In this document: positions 47,560 to 60,673 of the stretch, one piece after another
Position numbering within the stretch: position 1 is the stretch's first letter
How the letters are laid out: each line of letters opens with the position of its first letter
NCBI GenBank assembly: GCA_020152595.1
Contig: JAIGNY010003255.1
Location: forward strand, 1-64,000
Direction: 5' to 3'
DNA from: Chiridota heheva
Lineage: Eukaryota; Echinodermata; Holothuroidea; Apodida; Chiridotidae
Length of the DNA stretch: 64,000 bases
Made by a program: the position numbers and the translations under genes
Notes under the pieces: generated by a model
The model's input: the letters and a program-made list of their open reading frames with translations, nothing else
Told to the model about the DNA's origin: nothing
Database searches by the model: none

Positions 47560-48700
47560 ATCGTGATGGTGTGACCTCTGATGTATTGGTGTAACCGCGG
47601 GATAGCGGCGTGTCAAAAGTAACTTTGACTATATGGACTTTATGCAAACAATTATTTTTGCCTGAAGGTCACATGGACAAACATTGTCCAGTGATTAATT
47701 TTTGTAATCACATGAAATCATGTTAGTAGGCCTACCTTTACTTGAAAATTGATGAATTGCTTATTAACAGATTAATGAAACTTTGAAGTTTTGTAATCTT
47801 ATTTGGAATTTTAAGTGTGATATTCAAAATAATTTGAGACAACCAGTGCTAGTAAGTAGAGATCGTGATGGTATGTTCTCTATGGCATTGGTTTATGCTA
47901 ATGCGTGAAAGGCAAAGGTAGGAAGATGCAGTTTATGGGTCACATGATAAGAGAAACACCTCCATAGATAAATATCTTTGCGAAGCGGCGTAGTGCCTTT
48001 AGGCTCTACGTGGAAATAGTTTTAACTTTAAGCAAAAACTTGCATTTTGTCTGAAGGTCACATGGACAAATATTGTTATCTGCTAAATTGTTGTAGATTT
48101 ATGGAATCTGATAATTTATTAATTTATTGGCGTTTTAAAAATAATTCAAATTTTGGAGGTGATTTTAAAAGTAATTTTATTTTGAGGCTTTTTTAACAGC
48201 AGCTTTCGCCCAATAATACTGTCAATAGATTGATAATTGAAGCCCACACTTACTTTTTTTTTTTGATCCCCCCCCCCTCCCCTTCCCCCTCAATCCCTTC
48301 TTGTCCAGACATACACACCCACATTTGCTAGATGTAACTGACTTTTAACTTTGTAACTTGTTGCAATATTATAGAATATGATAATGGCTACGTTGACTTC
48401 CTAAAGAAATTTTAAAGGTGCAAGATAATTTTGAAGTTTGGAGATGATTTTAAAAGGAATTTAAATGGGCCCTTGTTCAAGAGAAACTTTCATGCAAAAT
48501 ACTGCCAAAAGATTAATAATTAAACTCAGCCTTGCTTTGTTTTGTAATTTGAATGTCCCCACCCTCCTCCTCCACACACACATCCACCCACACTTGGTGA
48601 TAAAATTGATCAGTGATCACGTTTTAGAAATCCAAATGGAATTTTCTTTGATGATAAACTTGATGCGATGATGATATTTTGAAGAGGTTAAAGAGATTTC
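47560..48700. repeat. Diverged tandem repeats of about 300 bp
   Basis: GTAGAGATCGTGATGGT occurs at about 47555 and 47858. CTGAAGGTCACATGGACAAA occurs at about 47662 and 48052. Phrases like AATACTGTCAATAGATTGAT and AATACTGCCAAAAGATTAAT occur at about 48216 and 48500. No coding potential is seen. Confidence 0.6.
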
Positions 48701-48809
48701 TTAAAGTTGTTCGTTGATCATTTGAACAACATGTGGATGATTAAGATTTTTTTTTGGCTGGGTGTTTTCTCAATCTTGACAGCTTTTTCCATTTCTGATA
48801 TAAAGTTCA

Positions 48810-51800
48810 TCACCAGGAGCTATAGCGACCTCTTTGTTTCACCTGCAAGTACGTGGTTGAGTCATGGTGCTCTCGATGATTTTCTAATTTTGGAATGACG
48901 CTTGCGGAGCATTTTTGAGCCAGGAAGAACGAGGTAGAGTAAACATCCCGCCTGGATCCTGAAGAGAAGATTAATCGAAAATCAAGAAATTAAGTTTTTA
49001 TGTTGCTTAAAAAAAAAATGTGTGACGTAGGAATATAAAGATGGTGTTCTACAACCATATCCCTAAACCCCTATACACACATACCACTCTCCGATCTACC
49101 CACAAATATGCGCCTATATTGTAAAACCAGCTGTCACGTTATTTTTTGTTTTAATATAAGATGTTGATGCCTCTCCAGTCTGGGAATTAAATTATGAATG
49201 AAGATCTGGTCATGCTTTCGACACATACGTGAATATGTGATATGTAAGTATACGTTCCACAAGGAATAGCCCACCGTACAGGTTAGGGAGGTGATACTTT
49301 AACCACGGAAATGTTATCCGCTCCCTACACTCACGAACCTGACAAGACTACATTACACGGATAAAAAAACACGGCACATTCAGGTAAGTTGCCCCAATAC
49401 TCTGCATAAATAAAAGCATCCATGCAGGAAGAAGTTTGATGCATGGGTCCAAAATCTTCCTTCCCCTTCCCACACAAACACACACCTTCTCGGTGGAACT
49501 TTGGTTATTTTCTGACAATGATATTTAGACCATATACATGTTGTAAGGAATATTTTAGGTTAAATCACTCCCAAATTTGGATCTGTATGTATGCTTACCA
49601 GTAAGAATAATTTAAAAGAAACATTACCTTTGATGTAAATGTAGCAATTGTCACCATGTTTTGTAGTCAAAACTGAAACCTGAACTGAGATGACTTTCGC
49701 TACCATTTGGAATCCACCATTGGCCTACATCAAAAGAAAGAATTTAATAAATGCTATTTCGATGTTAACAACTTAATATGATTTTAAGAGGGAAAAGCTG
49801 GGAAAAAATCATTTGCGAAGGGTGGTTTCTTCTTTCTCCCCGCCATCGCACAATCTGCCTCATCACAGTTATATGAATATGAATTAGATGCAAATTTGAT
49901 TAAAAGCTATGACCTAATAACATTTTATACATGGGAGATATGCTATCACCCTCAAACAATAACAGTTGATAAAGATATCTGCAATAACGAGTGTGGAATG
50001 ATTCTTTTGTGATCTGCGATAAGTTCTGTCAACACGAACCAACTATTATTAAGTTTTTTCTTCTTCTATCATTATTCTTTTATCTGTTTAAAATGAAGCG
50101 CACATGCAGCAAATCGTACCACAATCAATTACTAGCAAATTTATACTTTTTTCACGTCATTTTAAGTAATTGAGCTTTAAATAAAGAAATTGAAAGAAAG
50201 ACTTTGAGCTGTCCACAAGAAGAGTGGTGGGTAATGTTGACTGAGGACAAGGGCATATTAGCCCCCCTCTCACCCCCAACCCCCAACCCCCCTCCCCTAA
50301 AAAAATACATACAAAGTAAAATAAGAATGCTTATATGAGTAAAATTTTGGATACATAGATCTAACTTGTCAGCAGCGTAGGAAAAAATTTGACAACTATT
50401 TGGAAAAGAAAGAGGGGGGAGGATGGGGTGGGGGTGGGGTAAAGTGTTTTGAACTCTTGGTAAAATTTGCAAACATTTACCGAAAATTAGAGTAAATTTT
50501 GGGAGGGTAGGTGGGGGGGGAGTAAAGTGTTTTGAATTTCTGGTAAAATTTGGCAACATTTACCGAAAATTGGAGTAAATTTTCCTGAAATTGAAGAAAA
50601 CTGAATTATTGAACAATATTTCCCAAAATTGATGGAAATTCACAAAACTGAAACAAACTTCCGAAAATTGAAAGAAATTTCACGAAAATAAAACTTACAA
50701 CAATTTAAGGATATTTTTGAAAATTGAAATTTTCCAGAAGAAAACATGCTAGGGTGACTGAAATCACTTTGTTAGACCTTCAATATTTGGAAAGAATGGT
50801 ACTTGTCCTTGTCCACACCCTCCCGTTCCTACGCCACTCATTGGTATGCAATGTTTAGATAAATTCATCAAGTTTATTAAATTTGATGGTAGTAAAGTCA
50901 TTATTTCCCTTATCTGCTTATAGTCAGTTGTTATAGGGACCCGGGAAATCCGGTTTCTCGTTGTTTTGGGTGCAAAAAATTGCTTTAAAATTGTATCAAA
51001 TCTGAGTGAAGTGAAGCCCTACGTTTCTCGTTATTTTGGTTAGCAAAAACTTGCTTAAAATCAGGGTTTCAAATCTAGAGGCGCAGTCCTGGTAGCGGTG
51101 ATAAGCCGAAGCCCCTGGAAGTTCTGCATTTCTTGTGATTACGATAACAGAAAATTGTTTAAACTGATGGGTGGGGGGCCCTGCGCTTTTCATAGCAAAA
51201 AAATTTCTTCTACAATTGTGTTAAATCTAGGAAGAAGGCCTAGAAGATCCGAATCCCCGGAACCCTACGTTTCTTGTAATTTGATAGCAGAAAATTGCTT
51301 AAATTTATGTCAAACATAGGGGCGAAGCCCTGCGCTTCTCGTGATTTTGGTAGCAAAACATTGTTTGAAATTGTATCAAATCATGCATAGGGGCTGAGCC
51401 TGTCGGTTACACCGGACTCTGGGAGCCGTATACGTTTTCGTAATTTTGATAGCAGAAAATTGCTGTAATGTGTGTAAAACCCAGGGGGCGAAGCCCCGGA
51501 AGCTTAGCTTTTTTGGTGTGGACATGATCTGTAGGCGATGTGTGCATGTTCAGATGTTGGGGGTGAGAGTAGGGATGGAGGGCGGGGAGCGGGAATCTCC
51601 CATATAAATCGCCGTAGTATAAAGTTAAAGTATAATTCATTAACCTTGAACTTAGCGTACTCCTTCTTGGTCAGATGGATGACGACTACTTCATCTTTAC
51701 GCTTCTTTGTTGAAGACGTGGAGGTGCCACTTCTGTAATAGAGACAACCTGCTAAATGCATCCGGCCTATTCCAACGTCAACCTTTTATTGAGAAATTTA

Positions 51801-53216
51801 ATGATGAAATGTACAGTTAATTGAACCAATCGGAAACATCTCAATCGCTCCCACTCCGTGACCCCTGCTCGTCTTTGGGCTCAATTTGAAAGAATCAGGA
51901 GCCAAATGTGAAGCGGCTTTAAAAATTCGTCTTGGAAAGTTAAGCAAAGTGGCAAAAATTCCATTTACTCCATTTCAACATGTATTAATCTCCAAATTCT
52001 CCACCTTGACCTTTCACTCACGGAAAAAAAAAAAGATGGGGAGGAGGGGGGGGGAAGCGACAAATGCCTTTACATCGGACAAAATACGTCGCCTGTACAA
52101 AAATGTCTGAGAAAGAGTGGACAAAAAGCGATATCGTGGGGTAATTTCCCCTTACCTCTCTCTTACTTCTCTCCTTACCCTACCTTTAGCGCCCTTATTA
52201 TCATTTTTGTTTCAATGGGAAAGGCGTGGTTTTCGTGATTTTTCGTGAATATTAGAAAGTGGGGGGGGGGGAGGGGTAGCACAAGATTTGCGGGGCACTT
52301 TCCGACTGACATATTTTAAAGGTATTTCCACCGGGAAAATTATCGGTGAACATATCAAAAAATATTAATAGGCACGAAAATTGTCAATTTTTGATCTACA
52401 TTAGGACCAAAATTCGGGAAAAAAGGAAAAACTTGTTTTTTCTTTTATCTTCTAACATGTCAATGTAAAGACCATTTAATATCAGGGGATTGAACGGCTT
52501 TAATATTTAAAAGAATAATCAAGAATATAGACAGGCAGATGTGAATACTTTTTCAGTAGAAAAACGTTCAACGTAGCCTGCAGGGCTGTTTAAATCCCTA
52601 ACAACGTTGTATATCTAGGAAAAATTATAATCAAAATTAAAATTTCACAATTTTAGTCGGTCTCTTTTAGGGCGATATTTGTGTTAGTTTCGTAAACAGT
52701 TCAATGATGATATCAGATATATGTAAAGAGATTGTTTGTTCCCTTAAATCAATGCTCATATGCATTCTATATAACACACACAATTCAGTATGGGATAACA
52801 ATAAAAGATAAAACTTCTGAAGATTCTTTAAGCCGTGATATTGCTCAATACGTATTTTACAAAGAATATAATATACCTTTGTAACCGTCATTGGTGATGT
52901 TCCATTGTTGGCATCTGGGAGAGCATCGACGTCGGTCCCTTCGTTGTTGCCTTGGAACAGATTGAAAGGAAGAATGCTTTCCACGGTTGTCTTGAAAGCT
53001 GATCGTCTAACAAGTGGTTCACTTTGTGACAGCAGGTCACTTGCAAACTTGAATGCCACGACACCAGCGACGGCGGCACTTAGACCAAAAACGAGGTTGT
53101 TCCTTGAGAATCTGTAAAATGAGAATATTCAGGAAAAACTGCAAAATATATCTACTTTGTTACCTTATCAGAAACTTGAACAATTGAACGATAGTTGGCA
53201 TTAATACTTACCCCAT
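48810..53216 (-). CDS. Spliced gene for a small N-terminally anchored protein of unknown family
   Basis: Exons are read on the minus strand. 53216-53212 is ATG GG then GTAAGT. 53111-52877 follows ATTTTACAG, is open in one phase only, and ends before GTATAT. 51732-51645 follows CTATTACAG and ends before GTTAAT. 49724-49628 follows TTGATGTAG and ends before GTAATG. 48958-48810 follows CTTCTCTTCAG and ends in TGA. The first two join in frame to give MGFSRNNLVFGLSAAVAGVV and a hydrophobic anchor (residues 8-22). A Lys-rich stretch (TKKRKDE) comes later, and the last three exons join in phase. The phase between 52877 and 51732 does not match, so at least one exon in that gap is missing from this model. 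First intron is 100 bp. I do not recognise the protein family. Confidence 0.5.
50450..50720. repeat. AATT-rich periodic repeat block (intronic)
   Basis: Two copies of GGTAAAATTTG with AACATTTACCGAAAATT and G-rich linkers, then AAATTGAAG phrases. It lies inside an intron of the minus-strand gene. Confidence 0.7.
50950..51515. repeat. Tandem repeat of 60-100 bp with GGGGCGAAGCCCC hairpin (intronic)
   Basis: About seven degenerate units of the form TTTCTCGTGATTTTGGTAGC, AAAAATTGCTT, AAATTGTATCAAAT and then AGGGGCGAAGCCC. The last segment can pair as a short hairpin. It lies inside an intron of the minus-strand gene. Confidence 0.8.
51760..52870. other. Intron sequence, one possible missing exon
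   Basis: On the minus strand TTTTTCCTAG ends at 52615 and is followed by an open phase starting IYNVVRDLNSPAGYVERFST. It continues the phase of the preceding exon, but its donor (before GTATTC) does not restore the phase needed at 51732. A G-run is at 52260-52275. Confidence 0.3.
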
Positions 53217-53389
53217 TATTCTTTGCAAAAACGTTCAGTTCGTAAGAGACTAATAATAAAAGTTCGTAAGAGACTAATAATGATAACTTGAAGTTGAATC
53301 GCGTCTTTCTTGCACTAAGTACAATAAAACAATGATGATACAAACTAATGTAAAACACGGTTGCCAATACAATAACAAACATCTAATTT

Positions 53390-53620
53390 TAGTGATGTCA
53401 CAGTGCACCGTCCCTATTAATGCGCACGGTCCATTATTATCCATCATTATTATGCGTACAGTACGCGCCATTCGGGAAATTTCAAGAAATGTTACACGTA
53501 CGGTCAGGTCTGCATATACACAACCATGGGCGCAGGCAAGTATGGGATTTATAAACAAGGCGCGTACGCTCTGATTGTAACATCGCCCATACAACGTCAC
53601 TAAATGTAACGTCACTATCC
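53390..53620 (-). promoter_or_regulatory. CRE-rich putative promoter of the minus-strand gene
   Basis: TGATGTCA at 53393-53400, and two AACGTCAC sites at 53593-53600 and 53608-53615 (GTGACGTT on the coding strand), 15 bp apart. The region is richer in CpG than its surroundings and lies 170-400 bp upstream of the start codon. A GTTCGTAAGAGACTAATAAT phrase is duplicated at about 53237-53275. Confidence 0.35.
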
Positions 53621-53699
53621 TGACATGCCTGACTAATATGACAGAAAATGAGTACGAGTCACACAAGTATGCCTACATCTGCATGGCCGTGCGAAGCAC

Positions 53700-54580
53700 G
53701 AGATGGGGGAGACAGTCGCTGCACCAACTCTCTCCTCCCCAGTTGGTCGAATTTTGGTCGGGCAGAGATATGAAATATCGAATGTACTGTTTAAATCCGT
53801 GATTTTGGGATTCATTCCCTACTCGGCTAGATAACGAGGTTATGCCCTTCCGTTTGGCAACATAATTTTTGGGCCTGATGATTTTCCCCTCAAACTTATT
53901 GGCAAATTTATATTTTGTGATTTTAACACAATATATATTCTTACGTATTATTTGCTTGTCAGAAAGTTGCATATGGACTGATGAAAATGCATCGCGACTC
54001 CTAAAATCCTCACTGATGACTGCGTGAGTCACGGTGTCCATGACTCGTATACCTATACAGTTAAGGGCGTTTCAAGTTGATTACAGATGGGTAATCTTCG
54101 TCAGGTATACGTCAGGGATAAACGAATAACACATATCTATATAGTGTATGGCCATGAGTGGCATTTACCTACCAAAAGTGTGTGTGTGTGTGTGTGTGTG
54201 CGTGAGACTTGGTTTAGACCCACCAACTGATGGTATCGTATGTTTACACACCTTTAAAGCGATGACACGCACTCAACCGATGACGTCCTTGGTTGTTTTT
54301 AGTTCTAAAAATGGATGTTTTTAAAACTATTATGACTAAAACAACCCTAGTTCAGTATTTTTGCATTCCGGTAACGTGTCACCTGTTAGATGGGATAACT
54401 TAAAAATATGAGTGTAACCTAATTTCCTACTACCGCCATCCCATCTGTGTGTTGTAAATTGATCGGTCACCAGTTGTATAGGGTTACGCTCACGTCATCA
54501 GTTGTAGGGTCTACACATGTATGAGTGAGTCATCACCAGTTGTATAGGATTATGGATATGTCACCAGTGTCTACACACGT
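53700..54580. other. Intergenic, no gene recognised
   Basis: Contains a (TG)n run at 54179-54200 and two copies of a phrase CACCAGTTGTATAGG (about 54469 and 54533). No coding sequence is supported. Confidence 0.5.
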
Positions 54581-54584
54581 ATGG

Positions 54585-55228
<644 letters not shown>

Positions 55229-55229
55229 T

Positions 55230-57165
55230 CATCATGCCCTCTCGACTCTGCATAATCCTGACAACGTTATAATTAGGCACCGATCTGGCGAACTTAGTCG
55301 GGCAGAGATATAAAATGTTAGATAATAAACTGCTAAATCAAATATATTTCTTAATCATCTCCGACTCTGGCTATAAGGATGTTGTCCTCCTCATTCGCGT
55401 GATGTTGATAACATGATTCTCGGGTCACCAATTTCATTTGGGCAAAATGTGAATTGTCAGATGCAGTAGCGTAGCGAGCTTCCCAAAAGTCGGGCCCCAC
55501 CTACAAACGTTAAAGATCCTGATTCAATGACATCGGCCAATTTCAGATTTAGGTGCATCAAAAACAAGAAATCTTTAGGGGTTTCGCCCAAAGAACCCCT
55601 ACCAAGACATAAGCCCCACAGTTTTGCTTGGGGAATTCTCTGCCTGCAGGGCTTTAATTAAGGAATTTCCACTGGTCTCCACTGGAGGAAGAGGGAGGGA
55701 GGGGGGGGGGGGGATTGGTCACACCAGTAGACCAGCTTGTTATATAAATCACACGGTAGTGCCGTTAGGTAGCACTGCGCACGTGACGCGTACACTTAAC
55801 GACGTGGGTCTTGGTGGGATCCAGGGGCAAAGCCTTTGAAAGCTCTTCGATTTCGGGCATTTTGTAGGTCCAAAATGTTCCATTTTGATAACATACAGTA
55901 TTTTTTATTTTCTTCATACTTGTTCCCACGCCATCCACTGTGTCAACCACTGGATAAGAAAAGAATAACTTGCTCTGGGGGTTGATAAAAAAGATAATTT
56001 ACCTATATAGGAAACTTGAACTGCAAATTAGGAAATTATTAACATCAAATTGAAAGAAATCAGGTAAAGTTAAAGAACAATTTGGTTAGATTATAAAAAT
56101 GTTGGTTAGAATCGAAGAAAATTTAACAATAATTCTCAGACATTCAGAAATTAAAGAAAGTTTCCCGAAATGATGGTAGAGTAATTGAAAAATATTTCCC
56201 TCCAAAAAGAAAATGAAGAGAATTTGAAGAAAATATCCCAAACTATTCCCAAATGAAGGAGATTTCCCGAAATTTGAAATAGATTTCCTGATAATTATCA
56301 TTAAATCATCTGACAGGTGCCTCTAATGTATCACTATAATACCTTTTAATTTTAATTTGTATATTTCTTTTTGGAGAGAGGGGGCACGCGCATACGATGT
56401 ACGAATGTAGCTACGAGTGACACTGAGTACGTACTATTCTTATTACGCAAAACCATATAAAACTAGAATGTATAGCACTCCGTAAAGTGTATACCTCCGC
56501 CCCCTGTTCATTCCCTATTCTAGACCCACCAAGTTACATGTATATCCCCCAACAATCTCTTTTCCACTGTTGATCTGTATTGCCATTTGCATTATAAACA
56601 CTTCTTATTGCTTTCTGTTTTATTCAGGCTAAGCATTCAATGTTTGAGTTATATTGAGCCAAGCTTCACACATGCATCATTTCCTTTCATGCAAGAAGTC
56701 AATTGTTTTTATTCTCTTTGATACCAAGAAACCACTTGTTGTGATTTTCTTTCCAGAAAATGTATTCAGAGAGTCCAGAAAATGGATTGTTTGGAAATCC
56801 TTTCTGGGCATGAATTCATTGTTCAGCGCATTCCATTGAAAAGTTTGAACATACAAGTCTTGACAGATATCATCCCAAAGCACCTCTCCCTCCATTTGTC
56901 CCTTGTTCCAATGTCTCAAATATTCATCACCTCTTCCTTAAGCAGCAAACACACAGAATTTAATGCGAATCAAATCATCGGTTCTTGAGATATCTTGACA
57001 GTGGCGCCGGCAAGGGGGTTGCGGCCTATAAAGAAAATAGTTTAAAAAAGTGGTTTTGGTGTTTATTTGACATGTTTTTTTGTTCCGATGCAATAGCATC
57101 AGGAACGTATGCGGTCATAATGACGTGTGTATGTATGTGCGTGTGGGTGTGTGTGTTGTTGTAAC
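55230..57165. other. Intergenic with repeat fragments
   Basis: Contains CAGTAGCGTAGCGAGCTTCCC (55461), a GGGGTTTCGCCCAAAGAACCCC phrase (55577-55598), a poly-G run (55698-55711) and an AATT-rich periodic block at 56040-56300. Opposing frames at 56654-56988 have no recognisable product. Confidence 0.5.
56040..56300. repeat. AATT-rich periodic repeat block
   Basis: Phrases such as AAAGAAAGTTTCCCGAAATG and GAAGGAGATTTCCCG. Same family as 1690-2080. Confidence 0.65.
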
Positions 57166-57169
57166 GGCC

Positions 57170-58110
57170 AGCTCGTAAACGCGATATCTTAAGAAACGAT
57201 ACATTGGATTCATGTAATATTTGGTACACAGATAGCCCATGGCCCGTAGATGTGCCCTATTGTTTTTGATGCTGATGTCATGCATATGAATGAGTAGGCG
57301 GGCTCAATGTAAAAATCTTGAAATGTTCATTTTGAAGAAAAAAACGGCATTTCTGTTTTGTTTCATATCTGGTATAATTTATGATGTTAGCTAGTGTGTA
57401 CATGTTCATGATGTAAAAATTGTTGAATTTCAGCAATATGCATAGTGGGTGGGGCTTATCATGATTTTGCCGAAAAGAGCTTGTGAACACGGAATCTCAA
57501 GAACGGTATTTGCTGTTTTTGAGATACCATGTTTACTATCTTCATGCCATATTTGGTACACAGATAGTTCATGGACTGTAGATGTGCCCTATTATATTTG
57601 GTGGTGATGTCGTGCATATTAATGAGTAGGTGGGGCTTAATATAAAGGTCTTGAAATGTTAATATTTTGACAATCACATGTCTGTTGTGTTTCATATATG
57701 TTATAATAATGATGTTATAGCTAGTGTGTATGTGTTCATTGTATAAAAACGTTGACTTTCATTAATAATCTTAGTGGGCGGGGCTTAATATGATTTTGTA
57801 AACAAAAAGCTTGTTAAACACAATATCTCAAAAGCTATGAACTGAATTCACATCATGTGTGGTACACAGAGACAGCTCATGGTCTGCAGATGTGCCCTAA
57901 TGTTTTTTAGTGGTGATTTCATGCATATTAATAAGTGGGCGGGGCTTAAGTGAAAATTCTGAAAAAGTGATAAATGAGCAAGGGTATGTCCGTTTTGCGT
58001 AATATTGGGCATGATAATATTGTTGGTTACTGTGTACATGTTTTATCAACAAATGTCATTAATATGCAAACACTTACAAATCAAGCAGCATATGAAGAAA
58101 GCATCGGAAC
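57170..58110. repeat. Three-unit tandem repeat of about 310-330 bp
   Basis: Units are marked by TTGGTACACAGATAG-like phrases at 57221, 57553 and 57861. Each is followed by GATGTGCCCTA, TCATGCATAT-AATGAG and GGCGGGGCTTA-type phrases. The family is not recognised. Confidence 0.85.
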
Positions 58111-58373
58111 CACAAAACCTTTTGGTTCTGGTTAAACAATTTTCTGCCACCTCAACCACAGAAAACGTAAGGCCCCACCAAAACGGGCCTTGGACCTCAC
58201 GCCGTTTGCGTGCGCAGTACGACCATAGGCGGTACACACTTATACATACAATTTTATTTTTGCCCCTCCCCCTCCCCCCTAATAAATTTGTTCTACATGG
58301 CGGCACCACTGTGTCTTGATGACAAACAAACAAACAAACAGACAACAATAACAGAAACAGAGGTGAAAGCATA

Positions 58374-58401
58374 ACCTCCGTCCAACTTCGTTGGCGGAGG
58401 T
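58374..58401. repeat. 12-bp stem with one bulge and TTC loop
   Basis: ACCTCCG and CCAAC pair with GTTGG and CGGAGGT, with a single bulged T. It lies shortly after the AAACAAACAAAC tract that follows the three-unit repeat. Confidence 0.7.
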
Positions 58402-58409
58402 AACAACAG

Positions 58410-59045
58410 CTGTATAGCGTTGGTGGCACGTATGTAATTAGATAAGAGACCAAATCACTAAGTAATGCTAATGAATGATAATTGATTTAACGAATACTCC
58501 ATTAACAGGGAAATTTGAGAAAATAACGTTATCACGAAGTTAAACATGTATAATATTAGGGGAGGAAGAGGCATGGCCTCCGTTGTACCCCATCCCCCCC
58601 CCCCCCATCTCCGCCCCAGAAAAAAGCCAACGTATGAAATCTTTATTTCATAACCTTATGAAACTCAAGGGCCCTGTTTGCTTGTTTAGAAATGGTAACC
58701 ACTGAAGGTGCTTGTTTGAGTAGTTTTTAACTTTCGAATTTGATTTTTTTTTTTCATCACTTAAATTTTGGTACCGTACTTGATTTTAAACCACTTTGGC
58801 TGTTTGGGGCATCAAAGTCAAGAAATTACTTACATTTTGAGTCACATGGCAAATTGGAGCATTCAATACAAGAAATCTTCAACAGTATAGAGTTTTCGGG
58901 GCTTCGCCCCCTGAACCCCTTTCAAGGCTTTACCAATAAGAACCACATTGTTTTCTGATTTTCTCAATTTTCAGTGGAAATGTTTTCTCTACACAGCTAA
59001 ATGATAACCCACGTAAATATCTAAGTAGTTTTTTACATTTTAATT
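58410..59045. other. Intergenic with GGGGCTTCGCCCC-type repeat
   Basis: A poly-C run is at 58594-58606. The phrase CGGGGCTTCGCCCCCTGAAC at 58897-58916 also appears, diverged, at 62078-62097 and 55577-55598. No gene is seen. Confidence 0.5.
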
Positions 59046-59062
59046 TTAATTTGTCCTCTTCG

Positions 59063-59275
59063 CCATGGAAAATAAAAAATCGCTGAAAAGTTGCCTATGG
59101 GTTTTTATTACCCTCAAATTCAAATATCCAACTTAAAAATCACGAAAAATGATCGTTTACAGACGAAAAAATGTGTTTGAAATTGCCTGTTTTCACCAAT
59201 GCCCAAAAAAAAAAAAAAAAAAAATCCGTAGTGACGTCACCGCTTGATGATGACGTAGAATTAGGCACCCATTTG
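59063..59275 (+). repeat. Left inverted arm of THAP element
   Basis: Starts at CCATGG and ends at GGCACCCATTTG. Contains TGACGTCA at 59232-59239 and a poly-A run that differs in length from the right arm. Confidence 0.9.
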
Positions 59276-59326
59276 TTTGTTTACAATCTGCCAGTGCTGC
59301 GTTTCCGCATTATAGCGTGTGTACAA

Positions 59327-59422
59327 ATGGCTAGTAACAGTGACAGCTCCGAAGAAAATTCTGAACTTGAATTATCTTATTCAAGCTCAGAATTTAAAGA
59401 AAATCTAAAGCGAAAGCAGTGA
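59327..59422 (+). other. Short acidic frame inside THAP element
   Basis: ATG GCT start, 31 codons, Ser/Glu-rich (MASNSDSSEENSELELSYSS). It could be a first exon of a second gene of the element; there is no donor at its end and no partner was found. Confidence 0.2.
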
Positions 59423-59445
59423 AAGTCGTAGTGAAGGAAGTAAAT

Positions 59446-59544
59446 TTATTGAAGAAGTTTCATCTCTTCTGTGGTTGCCACATGCACATCTCCCCTGGAT
59501 TCTGCCATTTGTTTTTCATATGCTTCTGTGATTTCTTCCACCAT
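59446..59544 (-). other. Candidate last exon of the THAP element gene
   Basis: On the minus strand it follows TTTCTTTCTTTAAACTTAG and reads MVEEITEAYEKQMAESRGDV and 12 more residues to TAA. It has the same strand as the THAP pseudogene upstream. The link between them is inferred from position. Confidence 0.3.
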
Positions 59545-60673
59545 CTAAGTTTAAAGAAAGAAAGAAAAAAATCTTTAATATAACCTCAGATATTAGCATC
59601 TGACCGAGTATATAACAAAAATACAGCATAGGCCGTTGAACTTATATCGCAAGTAATGCATATTGAGTGGGGTGCTCTTCACACCTGTTACTGACATAAA
59701 ATTTGAGAAAGAAAAATAATATGGCCATTGGCTGTACCACTTGCAACCGTGTGCCAACATCGACCAAGTTACAATCAACCGTAAACATGTAGGCCTACTG
59801 ATGGAACAGGCGTTGTAACTTGTCTCCTTCTGGCTATAACAGTGCCAATGACTTTAAGCTGCAGACAAGTACAATTCTTCTTCCTTTTTCTTCTTCTCTT
59901 ATTTTTTATATTTTTTTTTTTTTTTGGGGTTATTTATCACATCCTATGGGCTCGAATTTATTGTTGGGAGCTTTTACAGTCGCGCACATAGTTGTTGAAG
60001 TAGTGCTTATTAGACCTGGAAAATAAGAGGCTTAATATTGAGGTAGATTTCGGACAAAATTTTACCCAATTGCAAACAGAAAATATCACCAGAAAATTTG
60101 ATACCTTCGAGTTACGACATAGAACAAAGAGCGAACCATAAGTGAATTTCAGCATAATTCAAGGTGTTAACTTAATTAGAATCATGGAAAAAGTTGCCGA
60201 AACGCCGCTCCCAGTTCGGTGCGGCAAACGGTGACCCAACGGCCAGTTAAAAGTCTGTACTGCATGTGTACATTGCAGTTGACTAGTGTAAGGCCGGCAA
60301 GGGGGCAAGGAGGCGGGAGGGGGGGGGATTTGCGAGAAGATTAGAACACAAATGGATGGGGGGGGGGGGGTTAATACATGTACATCCATGGACCTTAAGA
60401 TTTCTTCCTTGTTGTATCAACTTATATGTAGTTAAAATTTAATTAAATTGGACCTAAAAGTATTATAAAATATGACATGAAATGGAAGGTCTAGGGTTCA
60501 AGTAGGGGGCCTATATTCTTAAAAAAAATTAACAACTTAAAGAGGCGATATCGTCATATGTGCACAATATTTGGATTTCCTTTCAAATTTCATGATTGGT
60601 TGAAATTTTGCTGCGCGATTTGTTGTCTCGTATTGCAGGGTATATAGTTATTTAAAACACCTTGAGCTTCACT

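Noticed and set aside
50152-50559. 135-codon Pro-rich minus-strand frame
   Set aside because: It is a translation of G-rich and AATT-rich repeat DNA.
52667-52876. Extension of exon 52877-53111 through its donor to a stop at 52667
   Set aside because: The reading frame stays open, but a donor is present at the switch and the composition after it looks intronic; kept only as an alternative end.
53274-53666. 130-codon minus-strand frame in the upstream region of the spliced gene
   Set aside because: It has a non-conserved composition and overlaps the likely promoter; no splice support.
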